A stretch of 64,000 nucleotides of DNA, from the NCBI GenBank assembly GCA_016191395.1, contig JACPOS010000025.1, positions 17,158 through 81,157 on the forward strand, written 5' to 3'. Made by a program: the position numbers and the translations under genes. The notes under the pieces were generated by a model. That model saw only the letters and a list, made by a program, of their open reading frames with translations. It had not been told where the DNA came from and did no database searches. This DNA comes from Chloroflexota bacterium. GTDB taxonomy: Bacteria; Chloroflexota; Limnocylindria; Limnocylindrales; CSP1-4. Below are positions 50,214-59,789 of this stretch, piece by piece. Position 1 is the first letter of the stretch; each line of letters starts with the position of its first letter.

Positions 50214-51373
50214 CGGAGACCGACCGGGGCAGCCTCCGGCCACGTGCCCCGGAGCCGGCCCTCCGCGTACCGGCCGCCCAGCACGTCCGCCGCCACGACC
50301 TCGCCGACCAGGATCGCGTCGGGCAGCGCCTCGCGCAGGGCCGCGACCGCCTCGGGCGCGACGACGATCACCATCCCGATCCCGCCGTTGAACGTGGCAC
50401 GAAGCTCGGCGTCCTCGATGCCGCCGAGGGCACCGAGCAGGGCCATGATCGAGGGCATCGGCCAGCGCCACGGGTCCAGGCGTGCGCCGAGGTCGCGCGG
50501 GAGCGCCCGGGGCACGTTGCCGGGCAGCCCGCCACCGGTGACGTGGGCGACGCCCCGCAGGTCGTGGCCGGCGGCACGGAGGGCCGCGCGAGCGGCCAGG
50601 ATGCCGCGCGCGTAGATCCGCGTCGGGGTGAGGAGCACGTCGCCGACGGTCGCGAGCGCGAGCTCGGGCTCACCCGAGACGGCCGCGTCCCGGCCGACAT
50701 CCCCCAGCGTGAGCCGCAGCTGCTCCTGGTACGGGCGCTGGAGCGGGATGTCCCACTTGGCGACGAGCGCCCGAACCAGCGCGAAGCCATTGGCATGCAG
50801 CCCGGACGACGGCAACCCCAGGATGGCGTCGCCAGCCCTGGCGGCCGTGGCGTCGAGAAGGTCTTCGCGCTCAACGATCCCGATGCACGTCCCGGCAAGG
50901 TCGAACGTCCCTACCTCCATGAGGCCCGGGTGCTCGGCGGTCTCACCACCGACGAGCGCGCAGCCTGCCTCGCGACAGCCGGCGGCCACGCCGCCGACGA
51001 GGCCGGCCACCGTCTCGGGATCCAGCCGCCCGACGGCCACGTAGTCGAGGAACGCGAGCGGCTCCGCGCCGCTGCACACCACGTCGTCGGCGCACATCGC
51101 CACGAGGTCCACCCCGATCGTGTCCCAGCGACCGAGGGCCGCGGCGATCGCGGTCTTCGTGCCGACGCCGTCCGTCGAGGACACGATCAGCGGCTCCCGG
51201 TAGCCGGCCGGGATGGAGATCGCGCCGCCGAAGCCGCCCAGGCCGCCGATCACCTCGGGGCGCCGGGTGGACTCGACCGCCTCGCGCATCAGCTCGACGG
51301 CCCGCTCCCCCGCCGCGACATCCACGCCGGAGCGTGCGTACGCGATTCGCGCGTGCGTGGGGCCTTCACCCAC
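50210..51373 (-). CDS. purM: Phosphoribosylformylglycinamidine cyclo-ligase (AIR synthetase)
   Basis: 387 residues, slightly longer than usual. YARSGVDVAAGERAVELM opens the family, IVSSTDGVGTKTAIA is the ATP/phosphate loop, and ALVGGETAEHPGLM and GVAHVTGGGLPGNVPRAL are conserved. It closes FGAM to AIR with ATP. GTG at 51373 lies five bases after the purF stop. Its own stop overlaps purNH. Confidence 0.95.
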   Translation of the reverse strand: MGEGPTHARIAYARSGVDVAAGERAVELMREAVESTRRPEVIGGLGGFGGAISIPAGYREPLIVSSTDGVGTKTAIAAALGRWDTIGVDLVAMCADDVVCSGAEPLAFLDYVAVGRLDPETVAGLVGGVAAGCREAGCALVGGETAEHPGLMEVGTFDLAGTCIGIVEREDLLDATAARAGDAILGLPSSGLHANGFALVRALVAKWDIPLQRPYQEQLRLTLGDVGRDAAVSGEPELALATVGDVLLTPTRIYARGILAARAALRAAGHDLRGVAHVTGGGLPGNVPRALPRDLGARLDPWRWPMPSIMALLGALGGIEDAELRATFNGGIGMVIVVAPEAVAALREALPDAILVGEVVAADVLGGRYAEGRLRGTWPEAAPVGLR

Positions 51374-51378
51374 CGCGG

Positions 51379-52836
51379 TCAGCCATGGGCCGGCACCGGC
51401 TCTTCCAGCATGAACTTGCGTCGATTCGAGTCGTACGGCACGGGCTCCGGGTAGCGCCCGTCGAAGCAGGCGAAGCAGAACCGGTCGTACGGCAGGTCCA
51501 GCGCCGCGAGGACGCCCTTGATCGAGAGGTAGCCGAGCGAGTCCGCCCCGATGAAGTCGCGGATCTCGTCGATGGAGCTGGTGGCCGCGATCAGCTCGGT
51601 CGCGATCTGCGTGTCGATGCCGTAGAAGCACGGGTGGAAGATGGGCGGCGCGCTGATCCGGACATGCACCTCCGCGGCTCCCGCCTTGCGCAGCAGCGCG
51701 ACGATCTGCTTGGTGGTGGTCCCGCGCACGATCGAGTCGTCGACGACCGTCAGGCGTTTCCCGCGCACGACCTCGCGCAGCGGGTTGAGCTTCATCGTCA
51801 CGCCTCGATGCCGCAGCGTCTGGGACGGCTGGATGAACGTCCGGCCGGTGTACCGGTTGCGGACGAGGCCCTCGCGGAACGGGATGCCGGACGCCTCCGC
51901 GTAGCCGGCCGCCGCGGGCGCCCCGGTGTCGGGGACGGGCATCACGAGGTCCGTGTCGGCAGGATGCTCCGCGGCGAGCTGCTCGCCCATTCGCCGGCGG
52001 ACCTCGTAGAGGTTGCGGCCCTCCATGTACGAGTCCGGGCGGGCGAAGTAGATCATCTCGAACACGCACAACGCCGGGTCGGCGGCGGCGAAGCGCACGG
52101 AGCGCGGCTCACGGCCGGATTCCAGGATCACCATCTCGCCGGGCTCCACGTCGCGCACGTACTCGGCGCCGATGATGTCCAGTCCCGTGGTCTCCGAGGA
52201 CAGGACCCAGCCGTCTCGCGCGCCCTCGGTCGCCCACAGCGCCGCGTCGGTTGCGGCGGCGACCTCCGCGATCCGACCCAGCACCAGGGGCCGGAACCCG
52301 TGCGGGTCGCGGAGGCCGATGATCCGGCTCTTGTCCAGGATCACCAGGGCGAACGCGCCGCGAACCCGCGGCAGGAGCTGGAGCAGCGCCTCCACGGTGT
52401 CGGTGGCCTGCTCGTCGGCGAGGAGCGTCGTCAGGAGCTCCGTGTCCGTCGTCGCGGCGAGGCGGGCGCGGCCACCCTCCAGCTGCGAGAGCAGCTCGCG
52501 GGTGTTGACGAGGTTGCCGTTGTGCCCGATCGCGACCGCTCGCCGGGGCCCGAGCCGGAACGTTGGCTGGGCGTTCTCCCAGATCGTCGAGCCGGTGGTG
52601 GAGTAGCGGCAATGGGCGATCGCGAGGTCGCCGTGGAAGCTCGGGAGCCTGCGGTCATCGAGGACCTGGGCGATCATCCCGAGGTCCTTGTACAGGAAGA
52701 TCTCGGCGCCGTCGCTCACGGCGAGGCCCGCCGATTCCTGGCCCCGGTGCTGCAGCCCGAACAGGCCCGTGGACGCGACCGCGGCGGCCTCCGTCCCGGA
52801 GCCCGGTGGCAGCGAGACGCCGAACACGCCACACAC
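51379..52836 (-). CDS. purF: Amidophosphoribosyltransferase
   Basis: 485 residues. The enzyme makes phosphoribosylamine from PRPP and glutamine, the first committed step. MCGVFGVS exposes the nucleophile Cys after Met removal, GLFGLQHRGQESAGLA and GHNGNLVNTRELL are glutaminase-domain motifs, and LTVVDDSIVRGTTTKQIVALL is the PRPP loop. No propeptide precedes Cys2. Two bases separate it from the purL stop. Confidence 0.97.
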   Translation of the reverse strand: MCGVFGVSLPPGSGTEAAAVASTGLFGLQHRGQESAGLAVSDGAEIFLYKDLGMIAQVLDDRRLPSFHGDLAIAHCRYSTTGSTIWENAQPTFRLGPRRAVAIGHNGNLVNTRELLSQLEGGRARLAATTDTELLTTLLADEQATDTVEALLQLLPRVRGAFALVILDKSRIIGLRDPHGFRPLVLGRIAEVAAATDAALWATEGARDGWVLSSETTGLDIIGAEYVRDVEPGEMVILESGREPRSVRFAAADPALCVFEMIYFARPDSYMEGRNLYEVRRRMGEQLAAEHPADTDLVMPVPDTGAPAAAGYAEASGIPFREGLVRNRYTGRTFIQPSQTLRHRGVTMKLNPLREVVRGKRLTVVDDSIVRGTTTKQIVALLRKAGAAEVHVRISAPPIFHPCFYGIDTQIATELIAATSSIDEIRDFIGADSLGYLSIKGVLAALDLPYDRFCFACFDGRYPEPVPYDSNRRKFMLEEPVPAHG

Positions 52837-52838
52837 GA

Positions 52839-55193
52839 CTAGCGCGCCCCTTCCTGCTCGAGCTCGGTCCAGCCCAGCGCCCTTGGCAGGCCGTGCTGCC
52901 AGGCGCGCTGCAGATCCGCGAGTGGGATGTCCAGCGAGTCCGCGACGCGCGAGCCACGCTCCTCGGCGGCGCCGGTGGCGCCGGCCCCCGCAAGCTCGAC
53001 CACGAGCCGATCGCCGCCGACCGACCCGATCGCCTCGACCGGGAGACCGTGCTGGCGCGCGAGCAGCTCCACGGCGGGGACGTGCCGCGGCGTGGCGGAC
53101 ACGACCAGGCGACTCGGGCTCTCTCCGAACAGGTCAACCGCCGGCGAGCTCGACACGTGGAGCCGAACGTGCGCGCCCAAGCCCGCCCACATGGAGCACT
53201 CGGCGAGGGCCGTCGCGAAGCCGCCGCTCGAGACGTCCTGGGCGGATTCGAGGAGCCCGCGCTCGGCAGCCTCCCGGACGAACGCCTGGAGCTGGCGCTC
53301 CAGCGCGAGATCCAGGGCAGGCGGCCCGTCCTCCGGCGCGACGCCGGCGATGCGCGCGTACTCGCTGCCTTCGAGGCCCGGCCCGGCCTCGCCGACGAGC
53401 AGGATCGCGTCGCCCGACGCTCGGAACGCGGGCCGGAGCGCCTTCGAGACGTCCTCGAGGAGGCCCACGACCCCGATCTGGGGCGTCGGCGCGATCCGCC
53501 CCCGCGCGGATTCGTTGAACAGCGACACGTTCCCGCCGGTGACCGGAAGCCCGAGCGCCCGGCACGCGTCCCCGAGGCCGCGCACCGCCTCGGACAGCTG
53601 CCAGAACGCGTCCGGCTTCGTGGGGTCGCCGTAGTTGAGGCAATTGGTCACGCCGAGGGGCCGCGCACCCGTGATCGACACGTTCCGGGTCGCCTCGGCA
53701 ACGCTCATCGCCGCGCCGAGCCAGGGATCGGCGGCGCTCATGCCCGCGTTGCCGTCGGTCGCGGCGACTAGGGCCTTCCGGGTGCCGATGACGCGGATGA
53801 TCGCGGCGCCGCCGCTCGTCGGGCCGGCGGCGGTCGCCGCCTGCACCGTGCTGTCGTACTGCTCGAAGACCGCCCGGCGCGACGCGAGATTCGCCGATCC
53901 CAGCAGGGCCTGGAGGACCGCGCCCGGATCCATTCCCCGCTCGGGCAGCTGGTCGCTGGCCGCGAGCGGCGCACCCGGAGCCGGCGCGAGCCGGCGGCGC
54001 TCGGGCGGGGCGGCGAGCCGGTCGTGCACGATCGCGTCGGAGGTCAGGGCCGCGGCCGGCACACGGGCGATCTCCCGGGCGCCCGGACGCGGCTGGCCGT
54101 CGGCATCGAGCCCGCCCTCGATCACCGTGATGTCCCCGTCGCCGGTGACGACCCCGATCACCGCGCACGGCAGGTTCCACTTCGCGCACACCGCCGCGAC
54201 AGCATCGAGCCGATCCGGCCGGACGATCGCGAGCATCCGCTCCTGGCTCTCGCTGATCATGACCTCGAAGGGCGCCATGCCGGGCTCGCGCCGCGGCACC
54301 GCGTCCAGGTCCACGCGGATCCCGGTCCCGGCGCGATCGGCGGTCTCCGACGTGGCGCAGGTGATCCCCGCCGCTCCGAGGTCCTGGAGTCCCTCCACGA
54401 GGCCGGCCTGGATCAGCTCCAGCGAAGCCTCGATGAGCAGCTTCTCCGCGAACGGATCTCCAACTTGAACGGATGGCCGCTTCGAGGGATCGTCGTCCGC
54501 GAAGGTCGCGGAGGCCAGCACCGACGCGCCCCCGATTCCGTCGCGGCCGGTCGCGCTCCCGAACAGCACGGCAAGGTTGCCGGGCCCCGGCGCGGCGGCG
54601 CGCGTCAGGTGGCGCTCGTCGAGCAGCCCGATCGCCATGACGTTGACGAGCGGGTTGTCCGCATACGAGGGGTCGAACACCAGCTCGCCGCCGACCGTTG
54701 GCACGCCCACGCAATTCCCGTAGCCGCCGACGCCGCGGATTACGCCATCGACGAGGTGGCGCGTGCGAGCGTCCGAGGGGTCGCCGAAGCGCAGGGCGTC
54801 CAGCACCGCGATCGGGCGCGCGCCCATCGTGAAGATGTCGCGCAGGATCCCGCCGACGCCGGTCGCCGCGCCCTGGTACGGCTCCACGGCGGACGGGTGG
54901 TTGTGCGATTCGATCTTGAACGCGACGGCGAGCCCGTCGCCGATCGACACGACGCCGGCGTTCTCGCCGGGACCCGCGACCACGCCTTCGCCACGAGTCG
55001 GGAGCGTGCGCAGCAACGGCCGCGAGCTCTTGTACGAGCAATGCTCGCTCCACATCACGCTGAACATGGCGAGCTCGAGGTCATTGGGGTTGCGCCCAAG
55101 GCGCGCGCGGATCGCGTCCAGCTCCTCGTCGGTCACGCCCAGTGCGCGGTGCAGCGGCACGGCCGGGGCCACGGGCGGCTCCGCGGCGATCAT
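52839..55193 (-). CDS. purL: FGAM synthase, large subunit
   Basis: 784 residues, the small-type PurL that works with PurS and Pur[41 protein letters not shown] and [16 protein letters not shown] are diagnostic, and the C-terminal half repeats the fold. With the two partner genes just upstream it converts FGAR to FGAM using ATP and glutamine-derived ammonia. ATG at 55193 overlaps the purQ stop by 4 bases. Confidence 0.97.
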   Translation of the reverse strand: MIAAEPPVAPAVPLHRALGVTDEELDAIRARLGRNPNDLELAMFSVMWSEHCSYKSSRPLLRTLPTRGEGVVAGPGENAGVVSIGDGLAVAFKIESHNHPSAVEPYQGAATGVGGILRDIFTMGARPIAVLDALRFGDPSDARTRHLVDGVIRGVGGYGNCVGVPTVGGELVFDPSYADNPLVNVMAIGLLDERHLTRAAAPGPGNLAVLFGSATGRDGIGGASVLASATFADDDPSKRPSVQVGDPFAEKLLIEASLELIQAGLVEGLQDLGAAGITCATSETADRAGTGIRVDLDAVPRREPGMAPFEVMISESQERMLAIVRPDRLDAVAAVCAKWNLPCAVIGVVTGDGDITVIEGGLDADGQPRPGAREIARVPAAALTSDAIVHDRLAAPPERRRLAPAPGAPLAASDQLPERGMDPGAVLQALLGSANLASRRAVFEQYDSTVQAATAAGPTSGGAAIIRVIGTRKALVAATDGNAGMSAADPWLGAAMSVAEATRNVSITGARPLGVTNCLNYGDPTKPDAFWQLSEAVRGLGDACRALGLPVTGGNVSLFNESARGRIAPTPQIGVVGLLEDVSKALRPAFRASGDAILLVGEAGPGLEGSEYARIAGVAPEDGPPALDLALERQLQAFVREAAERGLLESAQDVSSGGFATALAECSMWAGLGAHVRLHVSSSPAVDLFGESPSRLVVSATPRHVPAVELLARQHGLPVEAIGSVGGDRLVVELAGAGATGAAEERGSRVADSLDIPLADLQRAWQHGLPRALGWTELEQEGAR

Positions 55194-55927
55194 CGCACCG
55201 CAGCCAGCGCCGGCTCGCGCTCGGCGCGCGCGGCCGCGTCCACCAGCGATCGAAGGATCGGCAGCCCGTCGTCGGATCCGAGCAGTCGATCCGAGGCGCG
55301 CTCCGGGTGCGGCATGAGCCCGGCCACGTTGCCGCGTGCGTTGCGAACGCCGGCGATGGCGCGAAGGCTCCCGTTGGGATTCGCCGGGTCGCCCTCGGCG
55401 CCCGCGGGAGTGCCGTCGGCGTGGACGTACCGGAACAGCACCTGGCCGTCGCGCTCCAGCTGGTCCAGCGTCGCGTCGTCGGCGAAGTAGCAGCCCTCAC
55501 CGTGGGCGATCGGCATCCGGAGCGGGCGACCGTCCCCGACCAGGCTCGTGAACGGCGTGTCGAGCTGCTCCGCCGAGATCCACACGTCGCGACCGAGGAA
55601 CCGGAGCCCGCGGTTCCGGAGCAGGGCGCCCGGCACCAGGCCGGCCTCCGCGATGACCTGGAAGCCGTTGCAGATCCCGAGCACCAGGCCGCCCTCGGCG
55701 GCGAACGCCGACACGGCGCGCATGACCGGGCTGAACCGCGCGATCACTCCGGCGCGGAGGTAGTCGCCGTACGCGAAGCCTCCCGGCAGGACGACCGCCG
55801 CGCTCCCCTCGAGGCTCCCCTGCTCGTGCCAGAGCGGCACCGCCTCGGCGCCCGCCAGCTCGAGGCCGCGCAGCGTGTCGAGGTCGCAGTTGGAGCCGGG
55901 GAAGACGACGACACCGATCCGGGTCAC
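55190..55927 (-). CDS. purQ: FGAM synthase, glutaminase subunit
   Basis: 245 residues. [20 protein letters not shown] begins the family, [18 protein letters not shown] carries the nucleophile Cys, and [13 protein letters not shown] the catalytic His and Glu. It supplies ammonia to PurL through the PurS-containing complex. Overlaps purS upstream and purL downstream by 4 bases each, so production is likely stoichiometric. Confidence 0.97.
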   Translation of the reverse strand: MTRIGVVVFPGSNCDLDTLRGLELAGAEAVPLWHEQGSLEGSAAVVLPGGFAYGDYLRAGVIARFSPVMRAVSAFAAEGGLVLGICNGFQVIAEAGLVPGALLRNRGLRFLGRDVWISAEQLDTPFTSLVGDGRPLRMPIAHGEGCYFADDATLDQLERDGQVLFRYVHADGTPAGAEGDPANPNGSLRAIAGVRNARGNVAGLMPHPERASDRLLGSDDGLPILRSLVDAAARAEREPALAAVR

Positions 55928-56178
55928 GGGTCCAGCCGCTCCACGGCGAACGCCTCGATCAGCGGGTTCGAGAACAGCTCTCGCGCGAGCCGCTCCACGA
56001 CCGCTCGGGCGGCCTCCTCGCCGGCCGCCTCGACCGTGAGCTCCACTCGCCGCCCGACCCGGACGGCCGACACGCCCGACACCCCGAGATGCCCGAGGCT
56101 GCCTTCCACCGCCCGGCCCTGCGGGTCCAGGATGCCGGGCTTCGGCGCGACGTTGACGGCGAACCGGAACGAGCTCAA
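55924..56178 (-). CDS. purS: FGAM synthase, PurS subunit
   Basis: 84 residues, normal size. FRFAVNVAPKPGILDPQG at the start, VSAVRVGRRVELTVEA and [18 protein letters not shown] at the end match the small dimer that bridges PurL and PurQ. It overlaps purC and purQ by 4 bases each. Confidence 0.95.
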   Translation of the reverse strand: MSSFRFAVNVAPKPGILDPQGRAVEGSLGHLGVSGVSAVRVGRRVELTVEAAGEEAARAVVERLARELFSNPLIEAFAVERLDP

Positions 56179-57143
56179 CGGGTGCCCTCCAGGGGTGCGA
56201 TGACGTCCTCGTCGAGGTAGCGCTGGAAGCTCGCGCCCGTGATCCGCTCGAACGCCTCGACGTAGCGGGCGCGCGTGCCGGCCACGACGTCGGCGGGAAG
56301 TGCAGGTCCCGGCGCGGTCTTGTCCCAGGGCTGCGCCCCCAGCCAGTCGCGGACGTACTGCTTGTCGAAGCTCGCCTGCGCTCGGCCGGGCTCGTACGCC
56401 GCCGCGTCCCAGAACCGCGACGAGTCGGGTGTCATGACCTCGTCGACGAGGATCAGCTCACCGTGCACGAGGCCCATCTCGAACTTCGTGTCGGCCAGGA
56501 TGATGCCGGCCGCCGCCGCCCGGGCCGCGCCCGCCTCGTACAGGCGGATGGCCACGTCGCGGACACGCGCCCCAAGCGCGCGGGCGGCGTCCTCCCCCAG
56601 CCAGTCGTCGCCGTTGGGCGGCCAGTCCTCGAAGATCTGGACCATCGAGTCGTAGTCGATGTTGATGTCGTGCTGGCCCATCCCGGCCTTGGTGGCCGGG
56701 GTGAGGATCGGCTCGGGCAGCCGGTCGCTCTCGCGCAGGCCGCCCGGCAGCTGCACGCCGCAGGCGCTGCCGTGCTGCTGGTACTCGCGCCAGCCTGACC
56801 CGGACAGGTACCCGCGCACCACGATCTCGATCGGGAGGACCGACGCTCGCCGGCAGACCAGCATCCGGCCCCTGAGCTCGGCCGGGTCGAGGGCGTCCGT
56901 CACATCGGACGGAAGGCTCGCGGGGTCCGTCGCGAGCACGTGGTTGGGGACGACGTCGCGGGTCTCGTCGAACCAGAACCGGGACAGGCCCGTCAGCACG
57001 CGGCCCTTGTCCGGGATGTCGTTCGGCAGGACGACGTCGAACGCGGAGATCCGATCCGATGCGACGAGCAGCAGCCGCTCGTCGTCGATCGCATACAGGT
57101 CCCGAACCTTGCCGGAGCGGATGAACCGGTCAGCGGCGAGCAT
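56175..57143 (-). CDS. purC: SAICAR synthetase
   Basis: 322 residues, close to the longer 300-residue version. GKVRDLYAIDDERLLLVASDR and SAFDVVLPNDIPDKGRVL form the ATP-binding lobe, PIEIVVRGYLSGSGW and LADTKFEMGLVHGELILVDE complete the fold. It joins CAIR and aspartate. ATG at 57143 overlaps the purB stop by 14 bases. Confidence 0.96.
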   Translation of the reverse strand: MLAADRFIRSGKVRDLYAIDDERLLLVASDRISAFDVVLPNDIPDKGRVLTGLSRFWFDETRDVVPNHVLATDPASLPSDVTDALDPAELRGRMLVCRRASVLPIEIVVRGYLSGSGWREYQQHGSACGVQLPGGLRESDRLPEPILTPATKAGMGQHDINIDYDSMVQIFEDWPPNGDDWLGEDAARALGARVRDVAIRLYEAGAARAAAAGIILADTKFEMGLVHGELILVDEVMTPDSSRFWDAAAYEPGRAQASFDKQYVRDWLGAQPWDKTAPGPALPADVVAGTRARYVEAFERITGASFQRYLDEDVIAPLEGTR

Positions 57144-58461
57144 CGGCGGTCACCTTTGCTGCAGTCAGCGTCTCGAGTCGCGCGATCACCTCGGGGACGT
57201 GCGCCAGGTGGCGCGCGTCGTCGAAGCAGGCATCGAGGTCCGCGAGGCTCAACGATCGCGCGACCGCCGGCTCCAGCGCGAGCAGCTCGCGCAGCGGGCG
57301 CCGCTCGTCCGCCGCCGCCAACGATGCGCGCTGGACGATCTCGTAGGCGAGCTCCCGCGAGAGGCCGGCGTGCTCCACGAGCGCAAGGAGCACGCGCGAC
57401 GAGGCATGGAGCCCAAGTCCGCGCTCGATGTTCTCGAGCATCCGCTCCGGCCGGACCACGAGGTCGCGGACCAGCCCCGTGACCTTCTGGAGCAGGTAGT
57501 CCAGCAGGATCGTGGCGTCGGGCAGGATCACGCGCTCCGCCGAGGAGTGGCTGATGTCCCGCTCGTGCCACAGCGGCTGGTTCTCCAGCGCGGTGGCTGC
57601 ATAGCCGCGGAGCACGCGGGCGAGACCCGCCACGCGCTCCGACAGGATCGGGTTGCGCTTGTGAGGCATCGCGGACGAGCCCTTCTGGCCCGCCTTGAAC
57701 GGCTCCATGACCTCACCGATCTCGGTGTGCTGAAGGTTGCGGATCTCCGTCGCGAACCGCTCCAGGCTGCCGCCGAGGATCGCGATCGCGGTGAGCAGGG
57801 CCGCGTGACGGTCGCGCTGGACGATCTGCGTGCTCGCCTGGTCGACGCGAAGCTCCAGCTCCGCCATGACCTCGGTCTCGACCTCCGGCTCCAGGTGGCT
57901 GTAGGTGCCCACCGGCCCGGACAGCTTGCCCGTGGCGATCTCGTCGATCGCGTCCGCGAGCCGTCGCCGTCCTCGGTCAACCTCGAACGCCCAGCCCGCG
58001 AGCTTCAGCCCGAAGGTGGTCGGCTCCGCGTGCACCGAGTGCGTCCTGCCCATCATCACGGTGCCGGCCTCGGTCCTCGCGCGGCTCACGAGGACCTCGA
58101 TGAGCCTCTCGGCGTCGCGCAGCAGAAGCTCGCCCGCCGCCCGGAGCTGGAGCGCGAGCGCGGTGTCGACGACGTCCGACGACGTCAGCCCCAGGTGCAG
58201 GTAGCGGCCCTCCGGCCCGATCGACTCGGCCACCTGCGAAACGAACGCGATCACGTCGTGGTCCGTCGTCCGCTCCAGCTCCTCGATGCGGTCGACGTCG
58301 ATCGTGGCTCGGGCCTCCATCGAGGCGATGGCGTCCTGCGGGACGCGCCCGCGCCGAGCCTGCGCCCGGCTCACGGCGAGCTCGACGCGGAGCATGTGCT
58401 CGAAGCGCGCCTCCTCGGACCAGATGGCGCCCATCTCCGGCAGCGTGTAGCGCCTGATCAC
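57130..58461 (-). CDS. purB: Adenylosuccinate lyase
   Basis: 443 residues. It acts twice, on SAICAR and on adenylosuccinate. RYTLPEMGAIWSEEARFEHML, MGRTHSVHAEPTTFG (His) and KGSSAMPHKRNPILSE (signature loop, catalytic Ser) are all present. GTG at 58461 overlaps the purD stop as GTGA. With purA at the head of the operon it also completes AMP formation. Confidence 0.97.
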   Translation of the reverse strand: MIRRYTLPEMGAIWSEEARFEHMLRVELAVSRAQARRGRVPQDAIASMEARATIDVDRIEELERTTDHDVIAFVSQVAESIGPEGRYLHLGLTSSDVVDTALALQLRAAGELLLRDAERLIEVLVSRARTEAGTVMMGRTHSVHAEPTTFGLKLAGWAFEVDRGRRRLADAIDEIATGKLSGPVGTYSHLEPEVETEVMAELELRVDQASTQIVQRDRHAALLTAIAILGGSLERFATEIRNLQHTEIGEVMEPFKAGQKGSSAMPHKRNPILSERVAGLARVLRGYAATALENQPLWHERDISHSSAERVILPDATILLDYLLQKVTGLVRDLVVRPERMLENIERGLGLHASSRVLLALVEHAGLSRELAYEIVQRASLAAADERRPLRELLALEPAVARSLSLADLDACFDDARHLAHVPEVIARLETLTAAKVTADARR

Positions 58462-59789
58462 GAGGCGGCTCCCACCACAACGGCGGCGCCCGGCGGCAGC
58501 GCGGCCGCGATGTCGTGCCGGCGCTGCATTCCGTCCCACGAGATGCGGTCCGCCGCCCGCTCCGCGGCCGCCCTTGCGGCGGGCAGGTCCGCACCGCGAC
58601 CCACGACGGTCAGCACCCGGCCGCCGTTGGTCCCGTAGCCGCCGCCCGGCCGGCCGATGGAGCCGCCGTGGAAGACGAGCGCACCCTCGGCCTCGGCCGC
58701 CTCGAGGCCGGCGATCGGCAGCCCGCGCTTCGGCGTGTTCGGGTAGCCCTCCGAGGCGAGGACGATCCCGACGGCTGCGCCGGGCAGGACGGCGAGCGGC
58801 GCGATCGCCGCCAGGCCGCGCGCCGCAGCGGCCGCGAGCACGGGACCGAGGGCGCCCGCGAGCCTCGGCAGGATGACCTGTGCCTCCGGGTCGCCGAGCC
58901 GGGCGTTGCACTCCAGGAGCGCAGGCCCGTCCTCCGTCAGCATCAGCCCGGCGTACAGGAACCCGATGAACGGGCTGCCGCGGCGGGCCAGCTCGGCGAG
59001 GATGGGTCGGTGGACCGTCGCGAGGATCCGCTCCACGGCGTCGTCGCCAAGGTCCGGGAGCGGCGAGTACGCGCCCATGCCGCCCGTGTTGGGCCCAAGG
59101 TCGCCGTCGCACAGGCGCTTGTGGTCGCGCGATGCCGGCAGCGCGATCGCCTCGCGGCCGTCGCAGATCGCGATGACGCTCGCCTCGCGACCCCGAAGCC
59201 GTTCCTCGACGACGAGCGCCGGCCCCGGCCCGCGACCATCCAGGTACGACCCCACGTGCTCGACGGCGAGGCCGGCGTCGTCGTACACCGCCACGCCCTT
59301 GGCGGCCGCCAGGCCGTCCTGCTTCAGGACGACTCCGCCACCGGCGGCGCCCAGCTCCGCCACGTAGGCGCGCGCCGCCGCTCCCTCGTTCGCCTCGAAC
59401 GCCCGTGCGCGGGCCATCCGCACGCCCGCTGCCTCCGCGACGTCGTGGCAGAACGCCTTGGACGATTCCAGTCGCGCGGCGGCCTGTGTCGGGCCGAACG
59501 CCTGGATCCCCGTCGCGCGGAGCGCGTCCACGACCCCGGCCGCGAGCGGCGCCTCGGGCCCGATCACGACGAGCTCCGCTGCGGCTTCGCGCGCGGCCCC
59601 GACCACGGCGCCCGGGTCCAGGGGGTCCACGCCGGGCACGCATCGAACGCGCGGCTCGGCACCGATCGCTGCGCTCCCCGGCGCGACGACGACCTCATCC
59701 ACACCTGGCTCGCCGGCGAGCTTCCAGGCGAGTGCGTGCTCGCGGGCGCCCGAGCCGACGACCAGGATGCGCGCCGGGGCCTGCGTCAC
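58458..59789 (-). CDS. purD: Phosphoribosylamine-glycine ligase (GAR synthetase)
   Basis: 443 residues. ILVVGSGAREHALAWKLA opens the protein, VLKQDGLAAAKGVAVYDD and DHKRLCDGDLGPNTGGMGAYSP are ATP-grasp and family motifs, and LLECNARLGDPEAQVILPRL provides metal Glu and Asn. It ligates glycine to phosphoribosylamine. GTG at 59789 overlaps the purA stop. Confidence 0.97.
   Translation of the reverse strand: MTQAPARILVVGSGAREHALAWKLAGEPGVDEVVVAPGSAAIGAEPRVRCVPGVDPLDPGAVVGAAREAAAELVVIGPEAPLAAGVVDALRATGIQAFGPTQAAARLESSKAFCHDVAEAAGVRMARARAFEANEGAAARAYVAELGAAGGGVVLKQDGLAAAKGVAVYDDAGLAVEHVGSYLDGRGPGPALVVEERLRGREASVIAICDGREAIALPASRDHKRLCDGDLGPNTGGMGAYSPLPDLGDDAVERILATVHRPILAELARRGSPFIGFLYAGLMLTEDGPALLECNARLGDPEAQVILPRLAGALGPVLAAAAARGLAAIAPLAVLPGAAVGIVLASEGYPNTPKRGLPIAGLEAAEAEGALVFHGGSIGRPGGGYGTNGGRVLTVVGRGADLPAARAAAERAADRISWDGMQRRHDIAAALPPGAAVVVGAAS

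Noticed and set aside
47820..50615. A long plus-strand open frame opposite purNH and purM
   Set aside because: Antisense to two conserved purine genes, with Arg-rich low-information protein and no ribosome binding site.
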